DNA from: Bacteroidales bacterium
GTDB taxonomy: Bacteria; Bacteroidota; Bacteroidia; Bacteroidales; UBA3663
Length of the DNA: 6,674 nt
Direction of reading: 5' to 3'
NCBI GenBank assembly: GCA_004557315.1
Contig: SFEH01000117.1
Coordinates: forward strand, 1-6,674
Position numbers and translations under genes: made by a program. The notes under the pieces are model-generated. The model had not been told where the DNA came from. It saw only the letters and a list, made by a program, of their open reading frames with translations, and made no database searches. Shown here piece by piece: positions 1-5,795 of this stretch (the stretch's first letter is position 1; each line of letters opens with the position of its first letter).

Positions 1-585
1 GACATCGACCTTGCGTGTCTCTATATCGTGCTCGGTGCTGTCTTCGATTTCTTCGATGGCATGTCGGCACGTGCGCTTGGCGTGAGCGGTCCTATCGGAA
101 AGGAACTGGATTCGCTTGCCGATGTAGTGACCTTCGGCGTTGCGCCTTCAGTGCTCTGCTACAGTCTGGTCATGGCCACTGCTCCGCTGTTCAGCGACTC
201 TGCCGAAGCCATCGCCCTCTTCGCCTTCATCATGGCTGCCTTCTCGGCACTTCGCCTTGCCAAGTTCAACTGTGACGAACGCCAGACCACATCGTTCATC
301 GGCCTCCCTACCCCAGCCAATGCCTTGTTCAATGCCATGCTTTCGGCCATCATAGTGCTTGTGCTGATGATAGCGATGAGCCTATTGCTCATTAGCGAGA
401 TACCTATGTTCTCGTTCAAGTTCAAGGCAGGACATACGGCATGGGGCGAGAATAAGCTCCGCTACTCGTTCCTCATCATTGCCATTGCACTCATCGCACT
501 CTTCGCATTGCTGGGCAATGTAGCCGCAAGCCTCGCAGCCATCATACTCCTTTATATTATTATTAGCATTGTTACGAGAAAGTAA
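1..585 (+). CDS. pssA: CDP-diacylglycerol--serine O-phosphatidyltransferase, 5' end outside window
   Basis: This integral inner-membrane enzyme transfers the phosphatidyl group from CDP-diacylglycerol to L-serine, giving phosphatidylserine, the precursor of phosphatidylethanolamine. The reading frame is open from base 1, so the gene starts upstream; 194 residues are visible and I estimate a few tens are missing. The CDP-alcohol phosphotransferase signature D-G-x2-A-R-x8-G-x3-D-x3-D is complete at 55-123, with a further Asp at 46-48, so the metal and CDP-binding site is intact. Several hydrophobic segments follow, including AIALFAFIMAAFSAL and a last pair running to the C-terminus. Stretches GLPTPANALF and MFSFKF resemble what I recall of Bacteroidetes PssA. 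The GTG at 28 falls inside the first helix and is not a plausible start. The stop codon overlaps the next start by one base (TAATG), suggesting translational coupling. Confidence 0.93.
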   Translation, partial: DIDLACLYIVLGAVFDFFDGMSARALGVSGPIGKELDSLADVVTFGVAPSVLCYSLVMATAPLFSDSAEAIALFAFIMAAFSALRLAKFNCDERQTTSFIGLPTPANALFNAMLSAIIVLVLMIAMSLLLISEIPMFSFKFKAGHTAWGENKLRYSFLIIAIALIALFALLGNVAASLAAIILLYIIISIVTRK

Positions 586-902
586 TGTGTTATTTCGGTT
601 GTCTTCCCCTCATAGCGCTCACAATCATTGTGCTCGCCCTCTCGCTCTTCGGCAAATCGATTGAGATGCTCGGAGCCACTGCCGTGTGGCTTTGGGAGTC
701 GTTTCTCAATCTGTTCCGCACGATGAAGAAGGAAGTGCGCAACCCATGGACTGGCGTCAGCAACTTCGAACGCGAAGACCAGGTTCGAAACGAAAAAGAA
801 GATGAGCAAATCAACCCATTGGAGCGCAACGAAGATGGTACGCGCCCGAAGCTCTATGATGACAATGATGGCGAGTACATCGACTATACGGAAATAAAAT
901 AA
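585..902 (+). CDS. Small single-span membrane protein, DUF4834 type
   Basis: This 105-residue protein has unknown function. A hydrophobic segment (about residues 5-23) is followed by an amphipathic stretch, and then a charged, probably cytoplasmic region from about residue 48. The C-terminal motif PKLYDDNDGEYIDYTEIK (88-105) matches the K-x-F/Y-D-x-x-x-GEYVDYEEIK ending I associate with the Bacteroidetes DUF4834 family. That assignment is from memory and was not searched. The start ATG at 585 shares its A with the pssA stop codon, so the gene is very probably co-transcribed and translationally coupled with pssA. A role near the membrane or in phospholipid synthesis is only a guess from this position. 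No enzymatic motif is visible. Confidence 0.82.
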   Translation: MCYFGCLPLIALTIIVLALSLFGKSIEMLGATAVWLWESFLNLFRTMKKEVRNPWTGVSNFEREDQVRNEKEDEQINPLERNEDGTRPKLYDDNDGEYIDYTEIK

Positions 903-926
903 TACTAACGAAAACTTTTGTAAAAA

Positions 927-1072
927 GAAGATAAAGGAGATAAAGAAGTTAAAGAAGATAAAGACAAATGAAGTTAGTCATTAGAATAACTCTAATTTCT
1001 CTTCAAACATTATTAATGACAATGCAGACTATTGTCTTTATCTTCTTTAACTTCTTTATCTCCTTTAACTTC
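927..1072. repeat. Long imperfect hairpin whose arms are 9-bp tandem repeats
   Basis: Bases 932-965 are the exact reverse complement of 1034-1067 (34 bp). After one mismatch (931/1068) four more pairs form (927-930 with 1069-1072). Each arm is made of degenerate 9-bp units: AGATAAAGG, AGATAAAGA, AGTTAAAGA, AGATAAAGA. The 68-nt loop holds smaller, mutually exclusive pairings: ATTAGA (980-985) with TCTAAT (991-996), and GTCATTA (977-983) with TAATGAC (1014-1020). It lies 24 bases after the DUF4834-type stop and ends 17 bases before the mnmE start. It has no clear T-tract, so it is not a standard intrinsic terminator. It could be a bidirectional terminator or mRNA stabiliser, or a small non-autonomous mobile repeat. 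Confidence 0.85.
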
Positions 1073-1089
1073 CACAAATATTATTATAT

Positions 1090-2448
1090 ATGAACATCGC
1101 TGCAATCTCTACACCTTCAGGCATAGGAGGCATTGCCGTGGTACGTGTGAGCGGTCCATCGGCCATCTCCATCTGTGACAAGGTCTATCGTCCTTTCAAG
1201 GCAGGCAACACTCTTGCAAGCCGCAAGACGCATACCCTCACCTACGGACAGATCATCGACCCGGAGTCGGGCGAAGTGATCGACGAGGTTGTGGCATCAG
1301 TGTTCCGCGCTCCCCACAGCTTCACAGGCGAAGACGTGATAGAGATCTCTTGCCACGGCTCCCTCTATATCCAGCAACGCATCCTCGACGTCATCCTTTC
1401 GGTCGAAGGCATACGCCTTGCCGAGCCAGGCGAGTTCACCCGACGAGCCTTCCGCAGCGGCAAGATGGATCTCTCGCAGGCCGAAGCGGTTGCCGACCTC
1501 ATAGCAGCCACCACAGCCGCTTCTCACCGACTGGCGATGAGTCAGATGAAAGGCAGCATCAGCCGTAAGCTCGATGGGCTTCGCGTGCAGCTGCTCAACA
1601 TGACTTCACTCCTCGAGCTTGAGCTCGACTTCAGCGAAGAGGATGTGGAGTTTGCCGACCGCTCCCAGCTTCTCTCCTTGGCTCATCAGATCGACGATGA
1701 GGTGACACGCCTTGCTTCGACGTTCAGCGCAGGTCAGGCCATCAAGAACGGCATCCCTGTAGCCATCATAGGTGCGCCCAACGTTGGCAAGAGCACATTG
1801 CTCAACCAGCTGCTCAAGGACGATCGTGCCATCGTCTCTCCTATCCAAGGCACCACACGCGACCTCATCGAGGACACTATCACCCTCGGCGGCTACCTTT
1901 TCCGTTTTATCGACACAGCAGGCATACGCGACACCTCCGACCAGATAGAGGCAATGGGCATCGAACGATCATTGCGTGCAGCCGAACGCGCCCACATCAT
2001 CATTCTGCTCTCCGAGCCAGAAGTGCCATTCATCGATTTTGAGCCTCGTCCCGACCAGGAAGTCATCCGCATCATCAACAAGAGCGACCTTGCTGCATCA
2101 CACGATGAGACGAAGAGCCTTATGTCAGATGACAGCCCGATCATCCATCTGTCGGCACTCACAGGCGAAGGTGTTGCTGTCCTTGAGCAGCATCTCATCG
2201 AACTGGCTCGTCCTGTCGAGTCACAAGGCGACATTGTCTTGACCAACCGCCGTCATTATGAAGCCTTGAACACAGCCCACGACCATCTGCTTCGTGTGTC
2301 AGATGGCCTTACCCAACAGCTCCCAGGCGACCTCGTTGCCGAAGATCTCCGTGCCGTCATCGATTCACTCAATTCCATCCTCGGAAAGTCCATCACATCG
2401 CAGGACACCCTCAACAACATCTTCAAGAACTTCTGCATCGGAAAGTAG
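1090..2448 (+). CDS. mnmE: tRNA uridine-5-carboxymethylaminomethyl(34) synthesis GTPase MnmE
   Basis: MnmE is a cytoplasmic, potassium-activated GTPase. With MnmG it installs the (carboxymethyl)aminomethyl group on wobble uridine 34 of certain tRNAs, using methylene-tetrahydrofolate. The 452-residue length is normal for the family. The N-terminal folate-binding domain covers about residues 1-117, with the typical opening AAISTPSGIGGIAVVRVSG. A helical domain flanks the G domain. G-domain motifs are all present: P-loop GAPNVGKST (228-236), with Asn231 at the family's potassium-contacting position, GTTRD (254-258), DTAG (275-278), NKSD (330-333) and SAL (355-357). The C-terminal catalytic motif CIGK closes the protein (449-452). 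An in-frame stop at 1066-1068 and the conserved N-terminus fix ATG 1090 as the start. There is no Shine-Dalgarno sequence, only AT-rich leader. No broken residue is seen. Confidence 0.98.
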   Translation: MNIAAISTPSGIGGIAVVRVSGPSAISICDKVYRPFKAGNTLASRKTHTLTYGQIIDPESGEVIDEVVASVFRAPHSFTGEDVIEISCHGSLYIQQRILDVILSVEGIRLAEPGEFTRRAFRSGKMDLSQAEAVADLIAATTAASHRLAMSQMKGSISRKLDGLRVQLLNMTSLLELELDFSEEDVEFADRSQLLSLAHQIDDEVTRLASTFSAGQAIKNGIPVAIIGAPNVGKSTLLNQLLKDDRAIVSPIQGTTRDLIEDTITLGGYLFRFIDTAGIRDTSDQIEAMGIERSLRAAERAHIIILLSEPEVPFIDFEPRPDQEVIRIINKSDLAASHDETKSLMSDDSPIIHLSALTGEGVAVLEQHLIELARPVESQGDIVLTNRRHYEALNTAHDHLLRVSDGLTQQLPGDLVAEDLRAVIDSLNSILGKSITSQDTLNNIFKNFCIGK

Positions 2449-2454
2449 AATAAG

Positions 2455-2634
2455 ATGAAAAAGATATTGATTACAGGCAACTCTGGATTCCTTGGCAGTA
2501 GATTAGCCCATTACTTTAGGGATAAGTATAATCTGCTTCTACCCTCTCATGCAGAACTTAATGTCAGCCATGAACAGAGACGTGCTCAACTTCTCAAATG
2601 CGATGGCAGCCGTCCAAGCACACGCTTGCAGTAA
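2455..2634 (+). pseudogene. N-terminal remnant of an NAD(P)-dependent sugar epimerase/reductase (RmlD-like SDR)
   Basis: The frame encodes 59 residues. It begins MKKILITGNSGFLGSRLAHYF, a classic Rossmann start with the glycine-rich TGxxGFLG nucleotide-binding motif (residues 7-14). A second strand and PSHAELNVSHE follow, matching the usual pattern of extended short-chain dehydrogenases such as dTDP-4-dehydrorhamnose reductase. After about residue 41 the resemblance stops. The remaining codons are mostly the antisense of the AraC gene's 3' end, and the frame stops at 2632-2634. Full family members are about 290 residues, so substrate-binding and catalytic parts (YxxxK) are absent. The ATG is 6 bases after the mnmE stop, so it was probably once an operon partner of mnmE. 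It is most likely non-functional; a real short peptide is less likely. Confidence 0.72.
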
Positions 2635-3386
2635 CGACTGAAATAACTTAAGGAAGAAAAATCGAATTGGTAGGCAATATCGCTGAGCGTAAGCGATTTG
2701 TCTGCCAATTGTTTTTTGATCTCTTCGGCAGTAAAATAATCAATCCAGTAGGTTGGGGAATGATGTGTGACACTCTGGCTGATCTCGGTCAGATAGACAG
2801 GTGTGATGCAGAGACGTGCAGCATAATAAGAAGGGAACCTATGTGTACGGCATTCGCCCTCTTGCAGCATGGATATGAAGCGGCGAATAAGGATTTGAGC
2901 CTGAGGGGCATTGTTGGGACGCAAGTCGCCCTGACGGGCATGGATGTCGTACATATCGAAGACAAACAACTCGAAGGAACGACGAAGGATCTCATTATAA
3001 AATGTATGATATGGTATGGCAGCACGTTCTCCTATGAGACGGATATTATGAAGACAAGTCTCCATCTCGGAAGGCAGAAGCGACAGGATGGGATTCTGAA
3101 TCATGCCGAGATGACCGACGATGCGGTAGGATGAATCAGGCGCGTTGTTGCGCACAAAGTCATTGCTAAGGAGCATAACCTTACATCGGAAGTCCTCGCT
3201 CGGTGTTATCAGACAGGCTGACGATTCGCTCGACGGAATGATGCAGTCATTCTTGTTGGCTATATAGGGTTTCCCATCGAGCACAAAGCTCACATTACCC
3301 GCCAAACAGAAAATGTGTGGTAGGTATTGTTTACGGCTATGATCGGCCCATGCATAGATATTATCGGTCAGTATTACGTCCTTCAT
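2586..3386 (-). CDS. AraC-family transcriptional regulator
   Basis: This 266-residue DNA-binding regulator has an N-terminal sensor-like region (about 1-150). Part of it (residues 26-52, with FVLDGKPYIANKNDCIIP) fits a cupin-like strand pattern. The C-terminal AraC double helix-turn-helix spans about 165-266. The first HTH is near ARLCITPVYLTEISQSV (190-206). The second carries the family signature LSDIAYQFDFSSLSYFSRYCKRVLGRLPSHLR (234-265, read in two parts). ATG 3386 is preceded on its strand by a Bacteroidetes-type -7 box 26 bases upstream. The gene is divergent from the secreted NTF2-like and aldo/keto reductase pair, so it is the obvious candidate regulator of that pair. The ligand is unknown. 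Its 3' end abuts the truncated reductase, and its stop codon lies at the apparent junction, but the C-terminus looks complete. Confidence 0.9.
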   Translation of the reverse strand: MKDVILTDNIYAWADHSRKQYLPHIFCLAGNVSFVLDGKPYIANKNDCIIPSSESSACLITPSEDFRCKVMLLSNDFVRNNAPDSSYRIVGHLGMIQNPILSLLPSEMETCLHNIRLIGERAAIPYHTFYNEILRRSFELFVFDMYDIHARQGDLRPNNAPQAQILIRRFISMLQEGECRTHRFPSYYAARLCITPVYLTEISQSVTHHSPTYWIDYFTAEEIKKQLADKSLTLSDIAYQFDFSSLSYFSRYCKRVLGRLPSHLRS

Positions 3387-3412
3387 AGGCTATTTATTTC
3401 CTGATTTCGGTA

Positions 3413-3444
3413 CAAAGATAGATAAAATCCTTGAAAAGTGAAAA
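3413..3444 (-). promoter_or_regulatory. Predicted promoter of the AraC-family gene
   Basis: On the minus strand TATCTTTG (3413-3420) fits the Bacteroidetes -7 consensus TAnnTTTG. At 19 bases upstream lies TTTTC (3440-3444), a weak version of the -33 TTTG element. The implied leader is roughly 20 bases. The -7 match is clear and the -33 match is poor. Confidence 0.6.
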
Positions 3445-3461
3445 TTCTACCTCGAAAATTG

Positions 3462-3493
3462 TTTGAATTTATACATTAATGGCTGTATCTTTG
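3462..3493 (+). promoter_or_regulatory. Predicted promoter of the secreted NTF2-like / aldo-keto reductase pair
   Basis: TTTG (3462-3465) and TATCTTTG (3486-3493), separated by 20 bases, match the primary Bacteroidetes promoter TTTG-N19-21-TAnnTTTG almost exactly. It lies about 55 bases before ATG 3549. Together with the minus-strand promoter it makes a compact divergent control region. Two GAAAATT direct repeats (3440-3446 and 3454-3460) sit between the two promoters and could be regulator half-sites. Confidence 0.75.
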
Positions 3494-3548
3494 CACTCGA
3501 AATGACATGGCACAGAAAAATTGGTAACCCATTTAATAATTATACATT

Positions 3549-4064
3549 ATGAAACGCTTTATTTTGACTCTTATCGCTATTGTTTCTTTATCTATAGTTC
3601 ACGCACAGAGCTTTCAGATGCCTACTCCTTATGCGGAGCAGACATGGTCGGATGCTGAGAAAGAACTGGTTGACCTCCAGCAGAAAATCTGGGATCTGAT
3701 GGCTGCCAAGGATGCTGATGCACTTCGTCCAATCTTCCATCCAGAAGCCATGTTCGTACATATGGGTGGATATTGGGGCACCGAGCAGGAGCTGAGAGCC
3801 ATTGGTGATGGTTTCCTGTGGTACAAGAAGGCAGAGATCTTCCATGTGGATGTAAAGTTTGTGGGCGATGATGCCCTTGTCTATAGTACTATCACGCTGA
3901 CTGCCGGCCTTGGAAACAATGAGGTCATCACTCCATTCTATGTAACCTCTCTTTTTAAGAAAAATGAAGGTGTATGGCAGCTTGGCTCATTTGTCTTTAC
4001 TACTCGCGTGAGCGGTCCTGATAGCGACAAGGTTCGTATTGAGCATGTAGGTGATGCTCATTGA
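3549..4064 (+). CDS. Secreted NTF2/SnoaL-like (DUF4440-type) protein
   Basis: This 171-residue protein has a clear Sec signal peptide: KR, a hydrophobic core ILTLIAIVSLSIV, then HA|QSF, with probable cleavage after Ala19 leaving an N-terminal Gln. The mature part fits the NTF2-like alpha+beta cone fold. It has an N-terminal helix ELVDLQQKIWDLMAAKDADAL (39-59), the typical FHPEAMFVHMGG strand with the TEQEL segment, and later strands VYSTITLTAG and VTSLFKKNEGVWQLGSFVFTT (132-152). Such domains act as enzymes (isomerase, dehydratase) or as binding modules; no catalytic set can be assigned here. There is no lipobox cysteine, so it is probably periplasmic. It is the first gene after a strong promoter, 46 bases before the aldo/keto reductase gene, and both proteins carry export signals. 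They are likely co-expressed and may act on the same small molecule. Confidence 0.82.
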   Translation: MKRFILTLIAIVSLSIVHAQSFQMPTPYAEQTWSDAEKELVDLQQKIWDLMAAKDADALRPIFHPEAMFVHMGGYWGTEQELRAIGDGFLWYKKAEIFHVDVKFVGDDALVYSTITLTAGLGNNEVITPFYVTSLFKKNEGVWQLGSFVFTTRVSGPDSDKVRIEHVGDAH

Positions 4065-4110
4065 TTCTATTTTCAGAACAAACCGATAAACAACAAATTC
4101 AGTTTCAACT

Positions 4111-5121
4111 ATGAGAAAGTTATTTTCAGTAATTTTTGCACTCTTTGCATTCACTATCTCATTGGCACAGAATGCACAGCAGTCAGTCCCGAACCCTCAG
4201 CTCCAACTCAGCAATGGTGTAATGATGCCACAGTTTGGCATTGGCACCTTCATGATGCGCGATAACGAAGAGTGCTATCAGTCGGTACTCACCGCTCTTC
4301 GCAAGGGCTATCGCCACATCGATACCGCCCACGCCTACCAATGCGAGCAGGGTGTGGGTCGTGCCGTCAAAGAGTTTTGCACAGAGAGTGGTGTGAAGCG
4401 TGAAGAGATTTGGATTACTTCGAAGCTCTGGCCATCAGAGTATGACAAGCCAGATGCCATAGACAAGATGTGTCAGCGTCTGGGGTTGGATTATATCGAC
4501 CTCGTCTATCCTCATCAGCCTGTGGGTGATGTTAAGACAGCGTGGAAGAATATGGAGAATGCAGTCAAAGCAGGTAAGGTACGTTGCTTAGGTCTTTCGA
4601 ACTTTGAAGTGGCAGGCGCAGAAGAGATTTACGACTGGTGCGTTAACGAGACAGAAATCAAGCCTGTGGTACTCCAGATGGAGTGTCACCCATATGCACA
4701 GCGCCAGAAGGAATGCGAGAAGATTCGCAAGGATGGCATGGTTGTGGAGTGCTGGTATCCATTAGGTGGTGCTATGAGTCGTGGCGCGCTGTTAAAAGAT
4801 CCTATGATCAATGAGATTGCCAAGGCGCACAATGCTACAGCTGCTCAGATTATTCTGGCTTGGCATCGTCAGTTAGGTCATTCTATCATCCCTAAGTCAA
4901 CCAATCCACAGCATATCCAAGAGAATATTGATGCCATGAGCATCACGTTGACCGATGCCGAGATGCAGCAGATGGCAGGACTCAACAAGGAGGAACGTTT
5001 CTACAAGATGGACATCGAGGCAACACGTCAGTTTGTCAACTTCCCATTGCCTGACGAGCAGGATGGCAGCAACGAAGATTGGCAGAACCGCATGAAGAAT
5101 GAACTAGATTCGCGCAAATAA
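4111..5121 (+). CDS. Exported aldo/keto reductase
   Basis: This 336-residue aldo/keto reductase superfamily protein would reduce aldehydes or ketones with NADPH through a TIM barrel. The catalytic tetrad is intact: Asp71 and Tyr76 in HIDTAHAY, Lys105 in TSKLWPS, and His135 in YPHQPVG. Cofactor-side motifs GLSNF (161-165), QMECHPY (189-195) and IPKSTNP (260-266) are present. The IPKS motif fits NADP(H) preference, though this was not tested. The barrel begins at about residue 30, after a Sec-type signal peptide MRKLFSVIFALFAFTISLA|Q without a twin-arginine motif. Export is unusual for a dinucleotide-dependent enzyme. The common LIH before the tetrad histidine is replaced by YPH. It is second in the operon after the NTF2-like gene and is followed by a hairpin terminator. 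The reductase fold is certain; the substrate is unknown. Confidence 0.93.
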   Translation: MRKLFSVIFALFAFTISLAQNAQQSVPNPQLQLSNGVMMPQFGIGTFMMRDNEECYQSVLTALRKGYRHIDTAHAYQCEQGVGRAVKEFCTESGVKREEIWITSKLWPSEYDKPDAIDKMCQRLGLDYIDLVYPHQPVGDVKTAWKNMENAVKAGKVRCLGLSNFEVAGAEEIYDWCVNETEIKPVVLQMECHPYAQRQKECEKIRKDGMVVECWYPLGGAMSRGALLKDPMINEIAKAHNATAAQIILAWHRQLGHSIIPKSTNPQHIQENIDAMSITLTDAEMQQMAGLNKEERFYKMDIEATRQFVNFPLPDEQDGSNEDWQNRMKNELDSRK

Positions 5122-5137
5122 GTTTTGAGATAAAAAC

Positions 5138-5175
5138 AATACAGCCTTTTAACTCAGTTATCAAAAGGCTGTATT
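5138..5175 (+). terminator. Predicted terminator after the aldo/keto reductase gene
   Basis: AATACAGCCTTTT (5138-5150) pairs perfectly over 13 bp with AAAAGGCTGTATT (5163-5175), with a 12-base loop in which AAC/GTT can extend pairing. It begins 16 bases after the stop codon. The A-run and T-run sit inside the stem, so it could work on either strand; a long downstream T-tract is lacking. Confidence 0.78.
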
Positions 5176-5385
5176 ATTCAATTAGATTCAATCATATTCA
5201 TATAATTGTATAATTATACTACTCTTTGGGGACTCTCAAGAATCTGTAGGACTAAGATTGACGTGGATGTAAGATCTGTAAAGCAGTTCCATGAAGCTGA
5301 ACAACAACAATTTGCATCATAAACAGCTTCCAATGCATAAAAACTGTTAATTTTACGGTTGTAGTCGAAATTTTCAAACCTTAAC
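5176..5385. other. AT-rich intergenic stretch with no convincing gene
   Basis: There is no ORF with a good start or family resemblance here. A perfect 12-bp palindrome GTATAATTATAC lies at 5208-5219. A short open frame from TTG 5206 to the stop ending at 5322 (38 codons) ends in a protein-like stretch, DVDVRSVKQFHEAEQQQ. It could be the tail of a decayed gene, but it has no ATG, ribosome-binding site or recognised domain, so I do not call it a gene. Confidence 0.5.
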
Positions 5386-5442
5386 ATATCAATATTGAAA
5401 TATATTTAGTATCTTTGCACCGTAAAATATCAAAACTGATAT
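5386..5442 (+). promoter_or_regulatory. hipBA promoter with candidate autoregulatory palindromes
   Basis: TATCTTTG (5410-5417) fits the Bacteroidetes -7 box; no good -33 TTTG is found at the right distance. It is flanked by TCAATATTGA (5389-5398, perfect 10-bp palindrome) and ATATCA-AAAC-TGATAT (5427-5442, 6-bp arms). Both start with ATATCAA and their centres are 41 bp apart, close to four helical turns. The second lies at or just after the expected transcription start, a good position for repression. E. coli HipB binds TATCC-N8-GGATA, so TATC/GATA arms are suggestive. Binding itself is inference. Confidence 0.55.
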
Positions 5443-5444
5443 GT

Positions 5445-5795
5445 ATGGAGAATATTTACATGCTTTCTGATGCCGAAATTACCAACAAGATTTCTGCAAA
5501 GCTAAAAGAACTTCGACTGAAGCAAAACATTTCTCGGCAGGACATGGCCGCCAGTTCTGGTGTATCGGTGGCTTCCATTGCTCGTATGGAGGATGGGGAG
5601 ATAAAATCATTTGAATCCTTCCTGCGCATCGTGCGATCGTTGGGGAAGATTGAGATATTCATGCCTATGCTGCAAGAGGAGGAAATAAGCCCTAATGAAT
5701 ACTACAAGATGGTGCAATCGGCGAAGACGAAACAACGTAAGCGTGCATCAAGGAGTAACAACAATAACAATGAGCAGGAGAATTCTGAATGGTAG
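5445..5795 (+). CDS. hipB: HipB-like XRE-family antitoxin
   Basis: This 116-residue Cro/C1-type DNA-binding protein pairs with the HipA-family toxin next to it and probably represses the shared promoter. The helix-turn-helix domain spans about residues 15-70, with SRQDMAASSGVSVASIARMEDG (30-51) as its HTH core, followed by a short strand IEIFMPM. The tail from about residue 92 is basic, has five Asn in a row (105-109), and ends NEQENSEW. ATG 5445 (MENIYML) is chosen as the start. An upstream in-frame TTG at 5415 lies inside the -7 box and could not be in the transcript. The 3' end overlaps hipA by 7 bases, so the two are translationally coupled. It is longer than E. coli HipB (88 residues) because of its N- and C-terminal extensions. 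Confidence 0.88.
   Translation: MENIYMLSDAEITNKISAKLKELRLKQNISRQDMAASSGVSVASIARMEDGEIKSFESFLRIVRSLGKIEIFMPMLQEEEISPNEYYKMVQSAKTKQRKRASRSNNNNNEQENSEW
5776..5780 (+). promoter_or_regulatory. Shine-Dalgarno site for hipA
   Basis: AGGAG lies 8 bases before ATG 5789, inside the hipB coding sequence. It is the only strong Shine-Dalgarno-like site seen before a start in this window, where leaders are otherwise AT-rich. It supports ATG 5789 as the toxin start. Confidence 0.6.

Noticed and set aside
28..30. GTG at 28 as the pssA start
   Set aside because: The frame is open to base 1 and the first hydrophobic segment and motif begin immediately, so the real start is upstream of the window.
927..1072. 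Insertion sequence
   Set aside because: No transposase frame is present in or beside the hairpin and I could not identify a target-site duplication; only a non-autonomous element remains possible.
925..1075. CRISPR array suggested by the short repeated units
   Set aside because: The units are 9 bp, directly adjacent with no spacers, and occur as an inverted pair; no cas gene is nearby.
1893..2246. 117-codon minus-strand frame within mnmE
   Set aside because: It is the antisense of conserved G-domain sequence and has no domain resemblance of its own.
2667..3134. 155-codon open frame on the plus strand inside the AraC gene
   Set aside because: It is antisense to a gene with clear AraC HTH motifs, and its translation shows no recognisable domain, so it is a shadow frame.
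5415..5444. Longer hipB start at TTG 5415
   Set aside because: This codon is part of the predicted -7 box and would lie upstream of the transcript start; ATG 5445 fits better.
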